64,000 nucleotides of DNA from Euglena gracilis (lineage: Eukaryota; Euglenida; Euglenophyceae; Euglenales), in contig CP154955.1 of the NCBI GenBank assembly GCA_039621445.1, forward strand, positions 18,642,691 through 18,706,690. Direction: 5' to 3'. The translations under genes and the position numbers were made by a program. Each line of letters begins with the position of its first letter. Position 1 is the stretch's first letter. A model generated the notes under the pieces. That model did no database searches and was not told the origin of the DNA. It was given only the letters and a program-made list of their open reading frames with translations. This document shows positions 34,701-44,702 of the stretch, in pieces.

Positions 34701-37700
34701 GGAGAGACATAAAAAAAAATAGGAGCCAGGGAAATTTTTTATTTTGCATAAAAACAGCATCCTGTTGAAACAAAAAAAATGCAAAAATGACAAAAAATTG
34801 ACAAGTTTTCGGGATCGGGGGAAATCGGGGCCAAAACGAGCAATTTTTCAGTCAAAAAAAATCGAAATCCAGCAAAATCCAAAAAAAATCGCCGGGAAAA
34901 AAAACAGCAAAACGAAAAAAAAGGGGGGGTTGCATTCCTCCCCCAGGATGGTGATGAACCCCAGGGAGTCGCAAAGAGGGAAACGTGAGGCGGTGTTTGG
35001 ACAAATGGGACCAATGGGATTTTGCCAATAAAGGCGACGCAGTTGATGAGTAAAGCTTTGAATGGTGTGGCCCCAATGCTGGGGAGCTCCGTGTGCAGCA
35101 GATGTGCCCGGCCCTGAGAGACTGGCTTGTAGCCCATTTGCTTGAAATGCAACGGCACCTGACGAAGGACGACCGACCGCCGCAACGAAATGCAAAAGCA
35201 CGCAGCACCGCAAGGTGTGGTTAGCAAATGAGACGGTTGATGATGGATGAGGAAAAGAAAAGAGTCTTTCATTTTTCCGCCATAAACTGACAAAACACCT
35301 GAAGGTCGAACATTGAGGGGGTCTCTTCGGGGGGACATCGGGCGCATTCTGTGCCCTCGCCCCCCCCCCCGACGTGCCCCCCATGAAGTTGTAACCCCCC
35401 CCCAACAAACATCACACACAAGGACCAAAAAGAAACCACCCCCTGCAGCCGGAGGCGGCCGTCCACGATAAGCACACCCATGCCATTGGGAGAGGTGATT
35501 ACTCATTGACGATAACCAACGGAAACAGGCAGTTGAGAACCTTCAGCTCAATAGGGTTGAAGGAGTCAATGCTCATCATTTTCGACGGCTCCGCAGCCGC
35601 CTTGTTGTCCACCTGAAGCATGTGCGCCTGAGTCCTGTCAGGCAATCGGAGAAAACGGCCCAATCCCAGAATATAGCCGAAAAAAGCAAAGAAATGAAGG
35701 GGAAGGGAGATACGTGGCAGGAATCGCAGGGAACGACAGGAGGCTGATGGTCGGAAAATCCTCCTTTGAGCTGTGGCTGAGTTGGCGCTCTCCTAAATGC
35801 AAAAAAAAAGGAAAGGAAATGAACATATGTCACGCTTTTCGATGACAAGGTGACAGGGTGGGTCTCATTCATCTCATTTTTGCCATTCAAACAAATCAGC
35901 ACGAATGTTCTGGTTGAAATACACAGGATATTTGGGCTGAAAACTTACAGACATCTTGCATCCTTAAAATCGACCTCCCGCACAGGGGTTTTATTAAGGA
36001 CCCGGGGGGGGGGGTCCAGCCTCCAGCCGGCAAAAAGGCTGCTGGCTGGAAATGAGCTGCTGGCTGGAGGGGGTCTCGGGGGGGCGGGGCGGGGGCCGGG
36101 GGGGGCGGGGCTGGGCTGGGTCGATGAAAGACCAAAATTTCTGAAATTTTTTTGCCATTTTCTACATTTTGCAGGATGGAGCTAGATCAAGGCTGGATCG
36201 GGACTGGAGGAACAGCCTAATTACTGAAAAAATGCAGGGATAGGTGAGCTGGGCAGCCCAGTTGGCTGGCTAGCCGGCGGCCGGCTGGCCCGGCCTCCAG
36301 CCGGGCTGGACCCAACTTTATTTCACTCGGACCCAACTTTATTTCACTCGACCTCTCCCCCGGGGGGCTCCCAGCCCGAATTTGGGCTGCTGGCTGGATT
36401 TGAGCTGCTGGCTGGCTGGACCCCCCCCCCCCGGGGGGATAGGGTCCCCTCCGGCTTAAGAAAACCCCTGCTCCCACACTAACTTGCATACCTTTTGTGG
36501 CCTTTCGAGCCTATCTCATGCAGGTGTCCGGAATTCATACCATGCAAATGCATACCTCTCCCCCCCCCAAGCCAACAAGTTAGTTTGGATTGCTACGGTT
36601 TGCAAATGTAAGTTGCTTCAAAGAATCACCACAGAACTTCTCCCTCAGCTGTGCGGCACCATACCTTTCAAACTTACCCGTGCTTTTGCCAGACGGGTTT
36701 GAACCCGGTTTATCGTCAAAAGGGTGCGGGCGGTCGCGACGAAGGTCTCCAGCAAAGCCTTTCTCGCCGCCACACGGTCCGCCGCCGACACGTGGAATGC
36801 TTTGGGGTCCGCCTCCAGCCGGTTCATCGGATGAGCGTGCACCTCCACGATGATGCGGGCGTCCTGCAAAGGAACGGGTGGGGGGCAGAACGATAACAGG
36901 CAACAAGATTGACCCGTTCTCTCTTTTCGTTTTCCACCATCTGACCCCATTTTCGAGGTGTGAAAGCGGGTTCAGATTTCAAAAAAATACCGGTAATTGA
37001 AATTGTGTGAAAACGGTGTTCAATTCATAATACATGGATTTCCCATGAAAAAAATGGTATCTTTGGTGATCATATTTAGAAGGTAGGTGATCCTGGTGCA
37101 CTTGTGTCGTGGATGTCCACATATACATTGTGCTGTTGTGCTGTCTGGACATCAACATGGACATTGCGCACATCAACAGATGTGTACAGAAAACTGAAAT
37201 GACATCACCATTGCAGTGGCTTTTGCCCACCACAATATTCCATCAATTGTTTGCAAACTGGCCACCGGTCCTGGAAAACGAGGAATGGCGTGAGCCAAAG
37301 TTAAAGTTAAAGTTAAAGTTGGGAGCACATTGGGGGGGGGGGGCGTCTCTCGTTTTTTTTTGGCCTGGAATATGTATAAAAGTGAAAGACTTTCCATTGG
37401 CTCATCCACAAAATTGACAAGCAAACAGCAGTCCGATATGTTGTGGGACCTTTTATGCCAAAGGCGTTCACAGATACAGTCAAACCAACTTTCAGTCACA
37501 AAATTGATCAGCAGCTAGAAGAGGGTTGTCTTAAACTGGCGAGTGCAAATTTGTTTCAAATTGTGTGTTTTTTTTTCTGGGTTCAGTGAAGAAAAAAAAA
37601 ACGGCATTGCCTCTCGTTATGAAATCATCTTGAATGAACAGCCTTCAAAATAGATAAAATAGACAAAATAGAGGCTGGGTGAAATGTCCTGATTGCCATG

Positions 37701-39723
37701 ACAAAAAAGCAAACAAATGCTGAATATTCACCAAAAATGTGGAGGACTATGGAAGAAAGAAGCAAAAAGAAACAGCAGCATGGACAACAACGAAATGGAG
37801 TTTTTGGTACAAATCACAAATGGTGGTTGGTGTCAGGAAGCAGTTTCAATATTCATTTTTCCTTGTGAAACAGCACCAGACATCGCCTTCGTGGTGAGAA
37901 ACTATTTTACACAAGGAAAAGCATTGTGGACATGACCATACTCAGAAAAATGTTAATGTGGAAATATTCAAACCAACGATCACCTTCAGGCGGAGTTTTG
38001 GGAAGTTCATTGCCCCCCCTGTGCTGTTTCTTGTTTTCCAGGAAGAAACAAAAGATCACCAAGGAAAAACTGAAAAACGCTGGGCGTCGCGGATGTGGAA
38101 TAACTATTGCCCTTTCCAACGCAAGAAATTCAGCAAAACTGGTGGGGGCGGCGAGGTTGCAAATGGCCCATAAAGGCCAGCAGTCAGGCATAGAATTCTT
38201 CCAAGATTGCACATATTTTTGACAACTGTGTTCAAAATTGAAAATTGCTTTTTGTTGGTTCACTGATAAAACAAACAACAAAACAAAATAGTAATTCTGG
38301 GGCATGGGGCATTGATTGACCTGCCAACCACAGATACGGCTCAGTTTCGAAATTTGTAAAATTTGCCGGATAAGAAAAAGCCATGACCAATCCAACTATG
38401 CACAAAAAAACGACCAATTTTGCGGAGATAATAAAAATTAGGGGGTAGGGGTCCTGGAGCCCCCCTTATTGTCCCCCCTTGTATTTCAAAATCGTTCATC
38501 ATTTTCCATGGCGCTCAGCCTTGGCCATCCGGTCTCCACAGATTTCAAAAACGCTTGGCCTGGGCCCCCCCCCCAAAAAGTTGAAATTCAACCTCTGAAA
38601 CTCCTGAGCATACCAATACCACCATCAAAAAAATGATGTGCATCCAATGCACGCTGATGTCCCTTCTCCTTTGGCAAAAATGGTCTTCAGCCGTGCTACT
38701 GTGTGTCTATGAGCATCCATTTTTATCAGCCATCCTCATTTAATCGCATTTTCACACGTACCTTCCGTGCCAGGATGAAGCAAATCCACGGTTGCTATTG
38801 CGACCCACTGGGCATGCCTCTTTCTCCGTGACAGTCCGGTGTTGGTCCTCGGCACGCTTCCTGCGCTCCTCCTCGCTCCTCAAGCGATCTTGTTCTTCCA
38901 CAATTGCTGCCGAAGAGTAATCGTCTGAACAGCTACATATGCGTCATTTACCAACAAGGTCACCTTCGTCGGGTGTCAATTGGTTGACTGTTGAAAACCT
39001 GTGCCCAATGAACACCAAAATGTTCATTGGACACGGACCAGAGCCATCCCACAATTAATTTGCTTGCAGCTGTGCACAAATATACAAAATTTCATTTCTT
39101 TTTGAATGCAGAAGGTACCACTTCGAAAAATGGAGGGGGCAAATCCGGAATGGGCTGGGGGGAAAAATCAAATTAAATGGGGGTCGTTGGAAAAAAGGTC
39201 AATTGGGATCAGTCAAAGAATCAATCAAAAAGTGGAAAAAGTTCATGACAACCCTCCCTCCTCCCCCCCGCCACTGCCAACGCTCCATCAATAGCAATCT
39301 TTGGTTGACGCTTCTTCCATTCTGCCGAAGCTCACATTTCATCCTTTCTTGAAATCAGCAAAAAAAAAATACAAACACATACCTTGCACTTCTTCTACCG
39401 TCATCAATGGATGCCCTGCAGGTAAATGTTGGAGGGGCCCTCACATATATACATCTTCAAGATGACCATCAACAGGATCTCCCAACAAAAACACTTTGAC
39501 CAAAAACACTAAAACCCTTGCAAACACCAAATTCATCAGACCAAATTCAAAAAAAAATTTCATTCATGAATTCCAAATAATTAAACCAACTTCATAAACA
39601 TTTGGAGGATGCTTCACACACCAATTGTTGTGGATTGTGTCACTAACTTCTCCTCCTCACATTTCTCATGCTCCCGCGCCATCCGGAGAAGTCGTTGCTC
39701 CTGCACTTTGCGCTCTGCATCGC
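28746..39723 (-). CDS. Multi-exon protein, possibly CFAP221-like (cilium-associated)
   Basis: Exons: 39723-39622, 39415-39383, 38906-38809, 36863-36678, a likely 23-bp microexon 36514-36492, 35634-35541, 35158-34960, 33471-33395 (or 33380), 32579-32424, 31926-31875, 31079-30930 and 28885-28746 (TGA stop at 28748-28746). With the microexon every junction agrees in phase, and donors include canonical GTAAGT and GTATGT. The protein begins in a charged coiled coil (EEVQAIVEEQDRLRSEEERR). A basic helix (FVATARTLLTINRVQTRLAK) follows, then LKVPLHFKQMGYKPVSQG, an aromatic, proline-rich segment (FPKYVRTDLFPYDFKQ), NPYNAFLHDPLPRPLMK, an acidic patch, and a terminal helix ending PPALRKQF. The order coil, IQ-like helix, then PLHFKQMGYKPV recalls ciliary CFAP221/PCDP1, but this is from memory of the family and weak. 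The 5' end is not identified. Confidence 0.7.
28909..30279. repeat. Heptamer minisatellite (GAGGCAT)n, intronic
   Basis: About 195 units of a 7-base repeat, mainly GAGGCAT with variants CAGGCAT, GAGACAT, GAGGCAC and GAGACAC in higher-order order. Seven is not a multiple of three, so 21 bases encode a fixed heptad and open frames (MPHASCL and variants) arise on the minus strand. It lies wholly in the last intron of the gene above, about 24 bases upstream of the final exon's acceptor. Confidence 0.95.
33008..33150. repeat. GCTGGCTGGA / TTAAGAAAA family, copy 2
   Basis: CAACTTTATTTCAGTGGACC and a CCCCCGGGG run precede AGCCCGGCTGGGAGG, GGTGCTGGCTGGCTG and a CCCCCTGGGGGG run, then CCAGCTTAAGAAAACCCTG. 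Partial copies lie at 33.55-33.60 kb (CCAGCCAGCCGGCTCG...) and 33.90-33.98 kb. Confidence 0.65.
34563..34930 (+). repeat. GCAACATGGACCCTC family, copy 2
   Basis: A G-run, then GCAACATGGACCCTCGAAAA, ACGCGACGCAAAAAAAACAC, a stretch of A/C, TACACTTTCTGCTGGAGAG, GGGAAATTTTTTATTTTGCA, AAAAACAGCATCCTGTTGAA, GGCCAAAACGAGCAATTTTT and finally AAAATCC-type words. Copies 3 (53.77 kb) and 4 (61.47 kb) have the same word order. No coding capacity is seen; the A-rich plus strand gives F/C-rich minus-strand ORFs. Confidence 0.75.
35985..36475. repeat. GCTGGCTGGA family, two adjacent copies
   Basis: 35.99-36.09 kb carries TTTATTAAGGACCCGGGGGG, AAGGCTGCTGGCTGGAAATG and AGCTGCTGGCTGGAGGGGG. 36.28-36.47 kb carries a duplicated CGGACCCAACTTTATTTCA, GGGCTGCTGGCTGGATTTG and GGCTTAAGAAAACCCCTG. 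Both are in introns of the CFAP221-like candidate. Confidence 0.6.
37297..37320. repeat. (AAAGTT)n short repeat
   Basis: Four tandem AAAGTT units before a G-run. Minor simple sequence. Confidence 0.8.
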
Positions 39724-39919
39724 CTGCAGGCACATTTCGAGGGAATTTCTCAAACCCAACGATGTGGAAATGTGCCTTCTGGACCCCATCTGCCTCCACG
39801 GAGTCTACATCAGCCCATGCAAGCCATCATCATTCGGGCGCCCGTCTGAAGCAAACAACGAGCAGGTGGCCAGTCTTGTGCTTCGAGTGTTTAAAAAAAT
39901 ATGTGTCGCAGAATATAAT

Positions 39920-40270
39920 ACCACCTCCCCCCCCCTAATTGAACCCCCCCCCCTAATTGACCAAACGCCCCGGGGAAATTTTTTTCAACCCCCCCAATTG
40001 ACTACCCGGGGGGGGATTGCGTGCTGAAGCATCCCACCTGCATGCTTCACAGCCATGGCACCAAAGATGAAGCAAATGGCTCTAGGCTGCTGGACTTGCA
40101 AAATGCCGGGGCTTGTGTGGTGCCTGGTGTTGATCCTCCAATTGAGGAGGGTGCAGCGGACGTGCCCATGGGTCCTGAACCACCCCCTGTCAAGAAGGCC
40201 TCCCCCCAAATTCACATTGAAAAAACTGAAGGTACCCCCCAAATTCACGGTACCCCCTCTAATTGACGGC
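39920..40270. repeat. C/G-run element, CTAATTGA family
   Basis: CCCCCCTAATTGAACCCC, CCCCTAATTGACCAAACGCC, CCCCAATTGACTACCCGGGG, ATTCACGGTACCCCC and CTCTAATTGACGGCACC recur. A short plus-strand frame (GTKDEANGSRLLDLQNAGAC...) is enclosed from 40.05 to 40.20 kb and may be an exon, but it has no clear splice sites. Confidence 0.5.
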
Positions 40271-40496
40271 ACCCTAGCAATGGCCAAAAGTTTTCAAAAG
40301 GCCTGAAATTTCAGTAACGTGAAATTTGCACGGTTTTATTGCATTTTTCCATATTTTCATGAAATCTCAGAAAATTGAAACCCAAACCGTTTCAAAACAT
40401 TCGCGGCGATCGCGGACGGAAGGACTTCCTATTTGGGAGCAAAACCGGTATTTTCTCCCCCTTGAAATTCGTTGTTTTTCTTTGTCTGGAACTCAG

Positions 40497-40557
40497 AATC
40501 CAACTATTTGAAGGATAAGGAGTATATTGATGCAGTATTTATTGAACGTCGAAGCAG
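40497..40557 (+). CDS. Candidate plus-strand exon
   Basis: Acceptor TGTCTGGAACTCAG, then a frame reading SNYLKDKEYIDAVFIERRS, then a GTATGC donor. The stretch is AT-rich, unlike the minus-strand exons but like the two plus-strand genes at 44.0 and 49.2 kb. It may be an upstream exon of the 44.0-kb gene, but linkage and frame are unproven. Confidence 0.3.
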
Positions 40558-41675
40558 GTATGCCCCCCTGAAGGTGACTTTTGAAGAATTGTTCTCCTGG
40601 TCTTTTCTGGTGCATCTAGACCACTTTCAAAAAATTGCCATTTTTCTCAAAATACGCTCCGCTGGGTGACAATTTTGAGTGCCACCCTCTTGTGTGGCAG
40701 GTCTTCTATTGTGCATTCTGTTTTTCTATCATTTTCTGGCGGTCCACATGGTTTTCTGGTGGTGTTTTACATGAAGGAACTTTTGCTTCCATTTCACAGA
40801 GAACACTTGCTGCAGCTCTCTCTTTGACCTGTGTTTTGGGAGTGTTTTCACCTGGCATTGTATGCTTCAAATTTTAGGACATGTGGCTTCATTCTGGAAT
40901 TTTGCCAGGTTTGCCAATGTTCTTTTTTTCCGTCCCATTTGTCCGTCATCCATGTTGTGTTTCATGCATGATTCTTCCACTCACAAGTTCTATGTGTAGA
41001 ATGTGAAGTTTAGTCAAAGAAGTTACAAAAGAAGAAGAAGAAGAAGAAGTGAAGGTATTGGCAGCTGTTGTCAGGGCCCTGTGGTGTTTTGCAGAAAAAA
41101 CACAGGGCTCTGTCGTTGTTAATTGCGCACTTTCTTTTTTGGTTTTCTTCTTTGCTTGTGTTTCCGCCTTTGTCTTCCTGAAATTTTTCTTCTTGCAGCA
41201 TGTTCTGAAAACTGGCACCCCCCACAGTGTCAGGGCTATACAACCTGGGGGGTTCCAACACACTTTTTTTTAAAAAAAAATCATAAAAAAAACAGAAGGA
41301 AAATTTCATTCAAAAATTTGTTATGAAGCACCCAAACCAAACTTCAAATCCTACTAAATTCATAAGTTGCCAAAAAATGGTCCAAAAACATCCAAAAATG
41401 CAAAAAAAAGTGAAGTTTTATGAATTTTTCCATTCCATTTTTTTTCTGGAAGGATTTTGGGTAGAAATGACCCAAAAGTTGCCAAAAATGATTGAGAATA
41501 TGCTTTCAAAAATATTTTCATGCAAAACCTCGCGTTCTTTTGCTTTTAAAAAAAACCTTGTTAAAATTAAAAAGGCAAAAAAGCCGCCTCCAAAAAAAAC
41601 AGGCTGCCAACTATGACAACCACAATATTAAAAAATAACCCCAAATATTACCACATTTTCCCCATACTTCTCGGC

Positions 41676-42850
41676 TCTAGGCGGTAGACTGGGGGGGGGG
41701 GGTCCTGGGTGGTCGGCCGACTAGTCGGCCGACCACCCAATTGGTCGGCCGACTAGGCCTGGTCGGCAGCTAGTCGGCGAGACGAGGGGGGGGGGGGGGG
41801 GGGGGGGGGGGGAGGGGGGGGGGGGGGGGGGGGTAGGGGGGTGGTCGGCGGATTAGTCCGCCGACCCACCCATCTAAGTGTGTACGGGCCAGTCTCGCCG
41901 ACTTTTTATGAAGAAAATTGTATGCAAACTAGTCGGTGGCTAGTCGGTGGGCATAAAAATGGTCTGTGGCGGGTCAAAATTACCCGGAAATGGTCCGGAT
42001 GGGTCCAAATAAGTGCCTTACACCAACAGGAACACCCTCAGATGGAAATCTTTGGTCGGTGGGGGGTCGGTGGGCCCTTGATGGGGTCCGGAGGGGTAAA
42101 AAACCAATGACGAAACAGGGATTACATGAAAATCCTTTAGAAATGCAAGCATTCTGCATCACGACAGGCTGAAAACTCCCCCCTCCACCCCCACCCGAGC
42201 CCAGATAACAAAATCCCTTCTATGTTGGCAACATACTCGGGGGCTAAGTCGTTTTTGTGGCTCACTTTGGCATAGGCGGGGGGGGGGGCTCCGCCCCCCC
42301 CCCCCCCCCCCCCCGCACCCCCCCCTCAAATAACAAAATCCCTTCTATGTTGGCAACATACTCCGGGGTTAAGTCGTTTTTGTGGCTCACTTTGCCATAG
42401 GCGGGGGGGGGGGGCTCCGCCCCCCACCCCCCCCCTCAAATAACAAAATCCCTTCTATGTTGGCAATATACTTGGAGGGCTAAGTCCTTTTTGTGCAAAT
42501 TTTGACTTATATATTGAAAATCCAACGGGGAGAAGTGTTCTTTTCCCAAATTTTGCCCCCAGTTTTTTGCATATTCACCCCCGATTGGGGGGTTCTGGAG
42601 CCATTTGGGTGGGTTTTGACGGGTTTGGGGGGTCTTTGGACAAAAGTGTTTTCTCCGGGGGGGGGGCTTAAAAGTCGGCGAGACTGGCCCGTAACTACAT
42701 TAGAGTGGGTGGTCGGCCGACTAGTCGGCCGACCACCCACTCTAATGTACCGACTGCCTACCGACCAATTGGTCGACCGACCAGTTGGGTGGTCGGCCGA
42801 CTAGTCGGCCGACCACCCAGAACCCCCACCCCCCCCCCGTCTATCCAGAT
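41676..42850. mobile_element. 1.2-kb element with inverted ends and 13-bp flanking direct repeats
   Basis: The 13-bp sequence CATACTTCTCGGC occurs at 41663-41675 and again at 42851-42863, as target-site duplications would. The ends are roughly inverted (GGTAGACTGGGGG; CCCCCGTCTATCC). Sub-terminal perfect palindromes GGTCGGCCGACTAGTCGGCC and partner occur at 41707-41739 and 42787-42819, with another at about 42711-42740. Inside are three direct repeats starting at 42207, 42332 and 42442 (AACAAAATCCCTTCTATG, AAGTCGTTTTTGTGGCTC, GGGGCTCCGCCCC), and a G-run of about 45 bases at 41787. No ORF for a transposase is visible, so it is non-autonomous or a remnant. Confidence 0.6.
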
Positions 42851-43040
42851 CATACTTCTCGGCCAGTGTTGGTCTTCATGACGTTGTTCATGAACTCCCC
42901 CAAAAAACTAACGAACCATTTCCTATTATTCTCATTTTCATTCTGAAATTGGCACCATCCCCCATCCCCAAATCTTATCCCCCCCCCCCCCGGACCCGGC
43001 CAAAGGGGCGGGGCCAGGGTCCGCTGAAGGAAATTTGTGG

Positions 43041-43112
43041 GCCCCCCCCCCCCGATCTTGTCCCATACCCAGGCTAGCGTGAGCCCGGGTATGGAACAAG
43101 ATCGGGGGGGGG
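43041..43112. repeat. C-run/G-run hairpin, GATCTTGTCCCATACCC
   Basis: A C-run, GATCTTGTCCCATACCCAGG, a short loop, then the near-complement CCGGGTATGGAACAAGATC and a G-run. It is a compact example (about 72 bp) of the C-run, word, inverted word, G-run architecture. Confidence 0.75.
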
Positions 43113-43439
43113 GGATGGTGTAGGGGCCCCGGGTAGTTTTGGTGGTTGGCTGGAGCAAGGTCAATTTTTTGGTTGTTTTGGTTATTTTTCGTCTTGTCCT
43201 GTTTTATTGGTTGCGGTTGGCCTTGTTCCAGTTTTAATCAGCTTTAGGTCGTTTTGGTGTGTTTTTGGCATCTATCTATGACAGCTTTTTTTTTTGCTCT
43301 TTATTGGTTGTTTGGTCCTCGTTGGTATTTTTGGGTCCCGTTCTTGGTCGCTTTTCACTAGTTTTTTGGCCGTTGTTGTTGTTGAATTCAATTTTCCACA
43401 CACAAATTGTGGCTGAGCCCAGATTTCGGCCTTAAAACG

Positions 43440-43800
43440 TGTTCAGCAGGGGGCCCCGGAAGGGGGCCCCTGAGGAGTGTTGGCAGGGGGGGAGGGGGGG
43501 TCCCGAGGTCAGTTTTTTTTGCATTTTTTGGCACCTTTTGCTGTACTGTCTCAACACCGGGGGGGGGGGTCCTGGGGTCCCAACTGTACTGCCAACCCCC
43601 CCTCAAAAATTGGCCAAAAAACCGGCGCTGAAGGCGCTGGACAAAAAATTTTAAGGCCTTTTTTTGGTCTAAAAAGGCCATTTTTGGTCAAAATTTTCAT
43701 CTGTCTCGGGGGGGGGGGTCGGTACCAGGGGGGGTACCGAAAATCCCAACTGTACAGTGGGGTCCCCAAAAAACCCCAACTGTACTGCCGTCGCCCCTGA
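43440..43800. repeat. C/G-run element, CCCAACTGTACTGCC family
   Basis: TGCTGTACTGTCTCAACACC, GGGGTCCCAACTGTACTGCC, ATCCCAACTGTACAGTGGGG and AACCCCAACTGTACTGCC recur. The centre has CCGGCGCTGAAGGCGCTGG, a hairpin like those in other families but with a GAAG loop, followed by an A/T-rich stretch. Confidence 0.6.
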
Positions 43801-44011
43801 ACACGTTTTCGGGCTGAAATATGGGCTCAGCCTCGTTGTCATGATTCACGCCAAGGGATAAAAACGCGAGAATGTGAAATTAGGACCGGAAATTCGCCCT
43901 AATGGAAAACGTGTCTTTGCCACGGACGCCCTAATGAAAAACAGTCAATGCCACAGATGCCCCATTGGAAAACGTGCTAACCCCCTTTTTTTCCCCGCAC
44001 AGCCCTCCCCC

Positions 44012-44702
44012 ATGGCCAAATGCACGGCGAACCTTGTGAATGGTCTTTTGCCACCTCCCCCTGAGACGGAACTGTTCCTGGCTGCTCTCGCGGTGTACTA
44101 GCAAGATGCCAAGAAGCCGAAGGTTGACCCCCTTCATGGCACCTTGCTGGCACAGGGCAACACGAAGAAAAAGTCTGGCTCCGTAGGTGCAGAGCTTGCT
44201 GTTGTTGCCAACTGTTTGGAGTTCGTCAAACTGTGCCAACATCGGCAAGCATCTTATCCTGAGCTGGATGATTTCTTTGTTGCCTGTACGGGATGGGAGC
44301 TGGAACCCAGCCTGTTGTTCGATGAGGCGAGCGGCATTGAACAATGTGTGGCTCAACGTGAGCAGCAGTCGGGAACTATGTTCGTTTCAGGTTATCGTTC
44401 GGCAACCTCTTTTCAAACATACGTGAGTGCCGTCGCTTGGGCATTCCGCGTTCAACTCCTGCGCCCAGCAGCTCTGTAGCCCCCCTGTCCAACCCCCTCT
44501 GCCTCGTGCTGCGTCCCGAGTGCCTATAAAACGGGAGAAATGTGGTTTTTGTTGTGTTGTCACCCCCAAAAATCCAAATTGTGTGAAGCCGAGGAAAGTG
44601 GTGTGTGACGCCTTCGGTTTGGCATACCATTTTCATTGCCAAGATTTGCGGCGGCCACCAAAGTATGACTCTTTTTTGTGTAAAGCGTGTCGTCTTCCGT
44701 GA
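44012..44702 (+). CDS. PHD-like zinc-finger protein with two very short introns
   Basis: Exons 44012-44035, 44102-44422 and 44469-44702 give 192 residues with a TGA stop. Intron 1 (66 bp, GTGAAT...CTAG) removes an in-frame TAG, and intron 2 (46 bp, GTGAGT...CCCAG) restores frame; both junctions are phase 0. The N-terminus is MAKCTANLQDAKKPKVDP. The middle is a helical, unrecognised region (ANCLEFVKLCQHRQASYPEL). The C-terminus is cysteine/histidine-rich: KCGFCCVV, PNCVKPRKVVC, YHFHC and FLCKAC, a spacing like a PHD/RING-type zinc finger. Composition is near 50% GC, far below the minus-strand exons, and introns are tiny. It could be a mobile-element gene, an acquired gene, or a differently evolving native gene. 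No promoter signal was identified. Confidence 0.5.

Noticed and set aside
36690-36720. GGGTTCAAACCCG as a tRNA T-loop
   Set aside because: It is part of a well-supported coding exon (NRVQTR codons) and no tRNA arms surround it.
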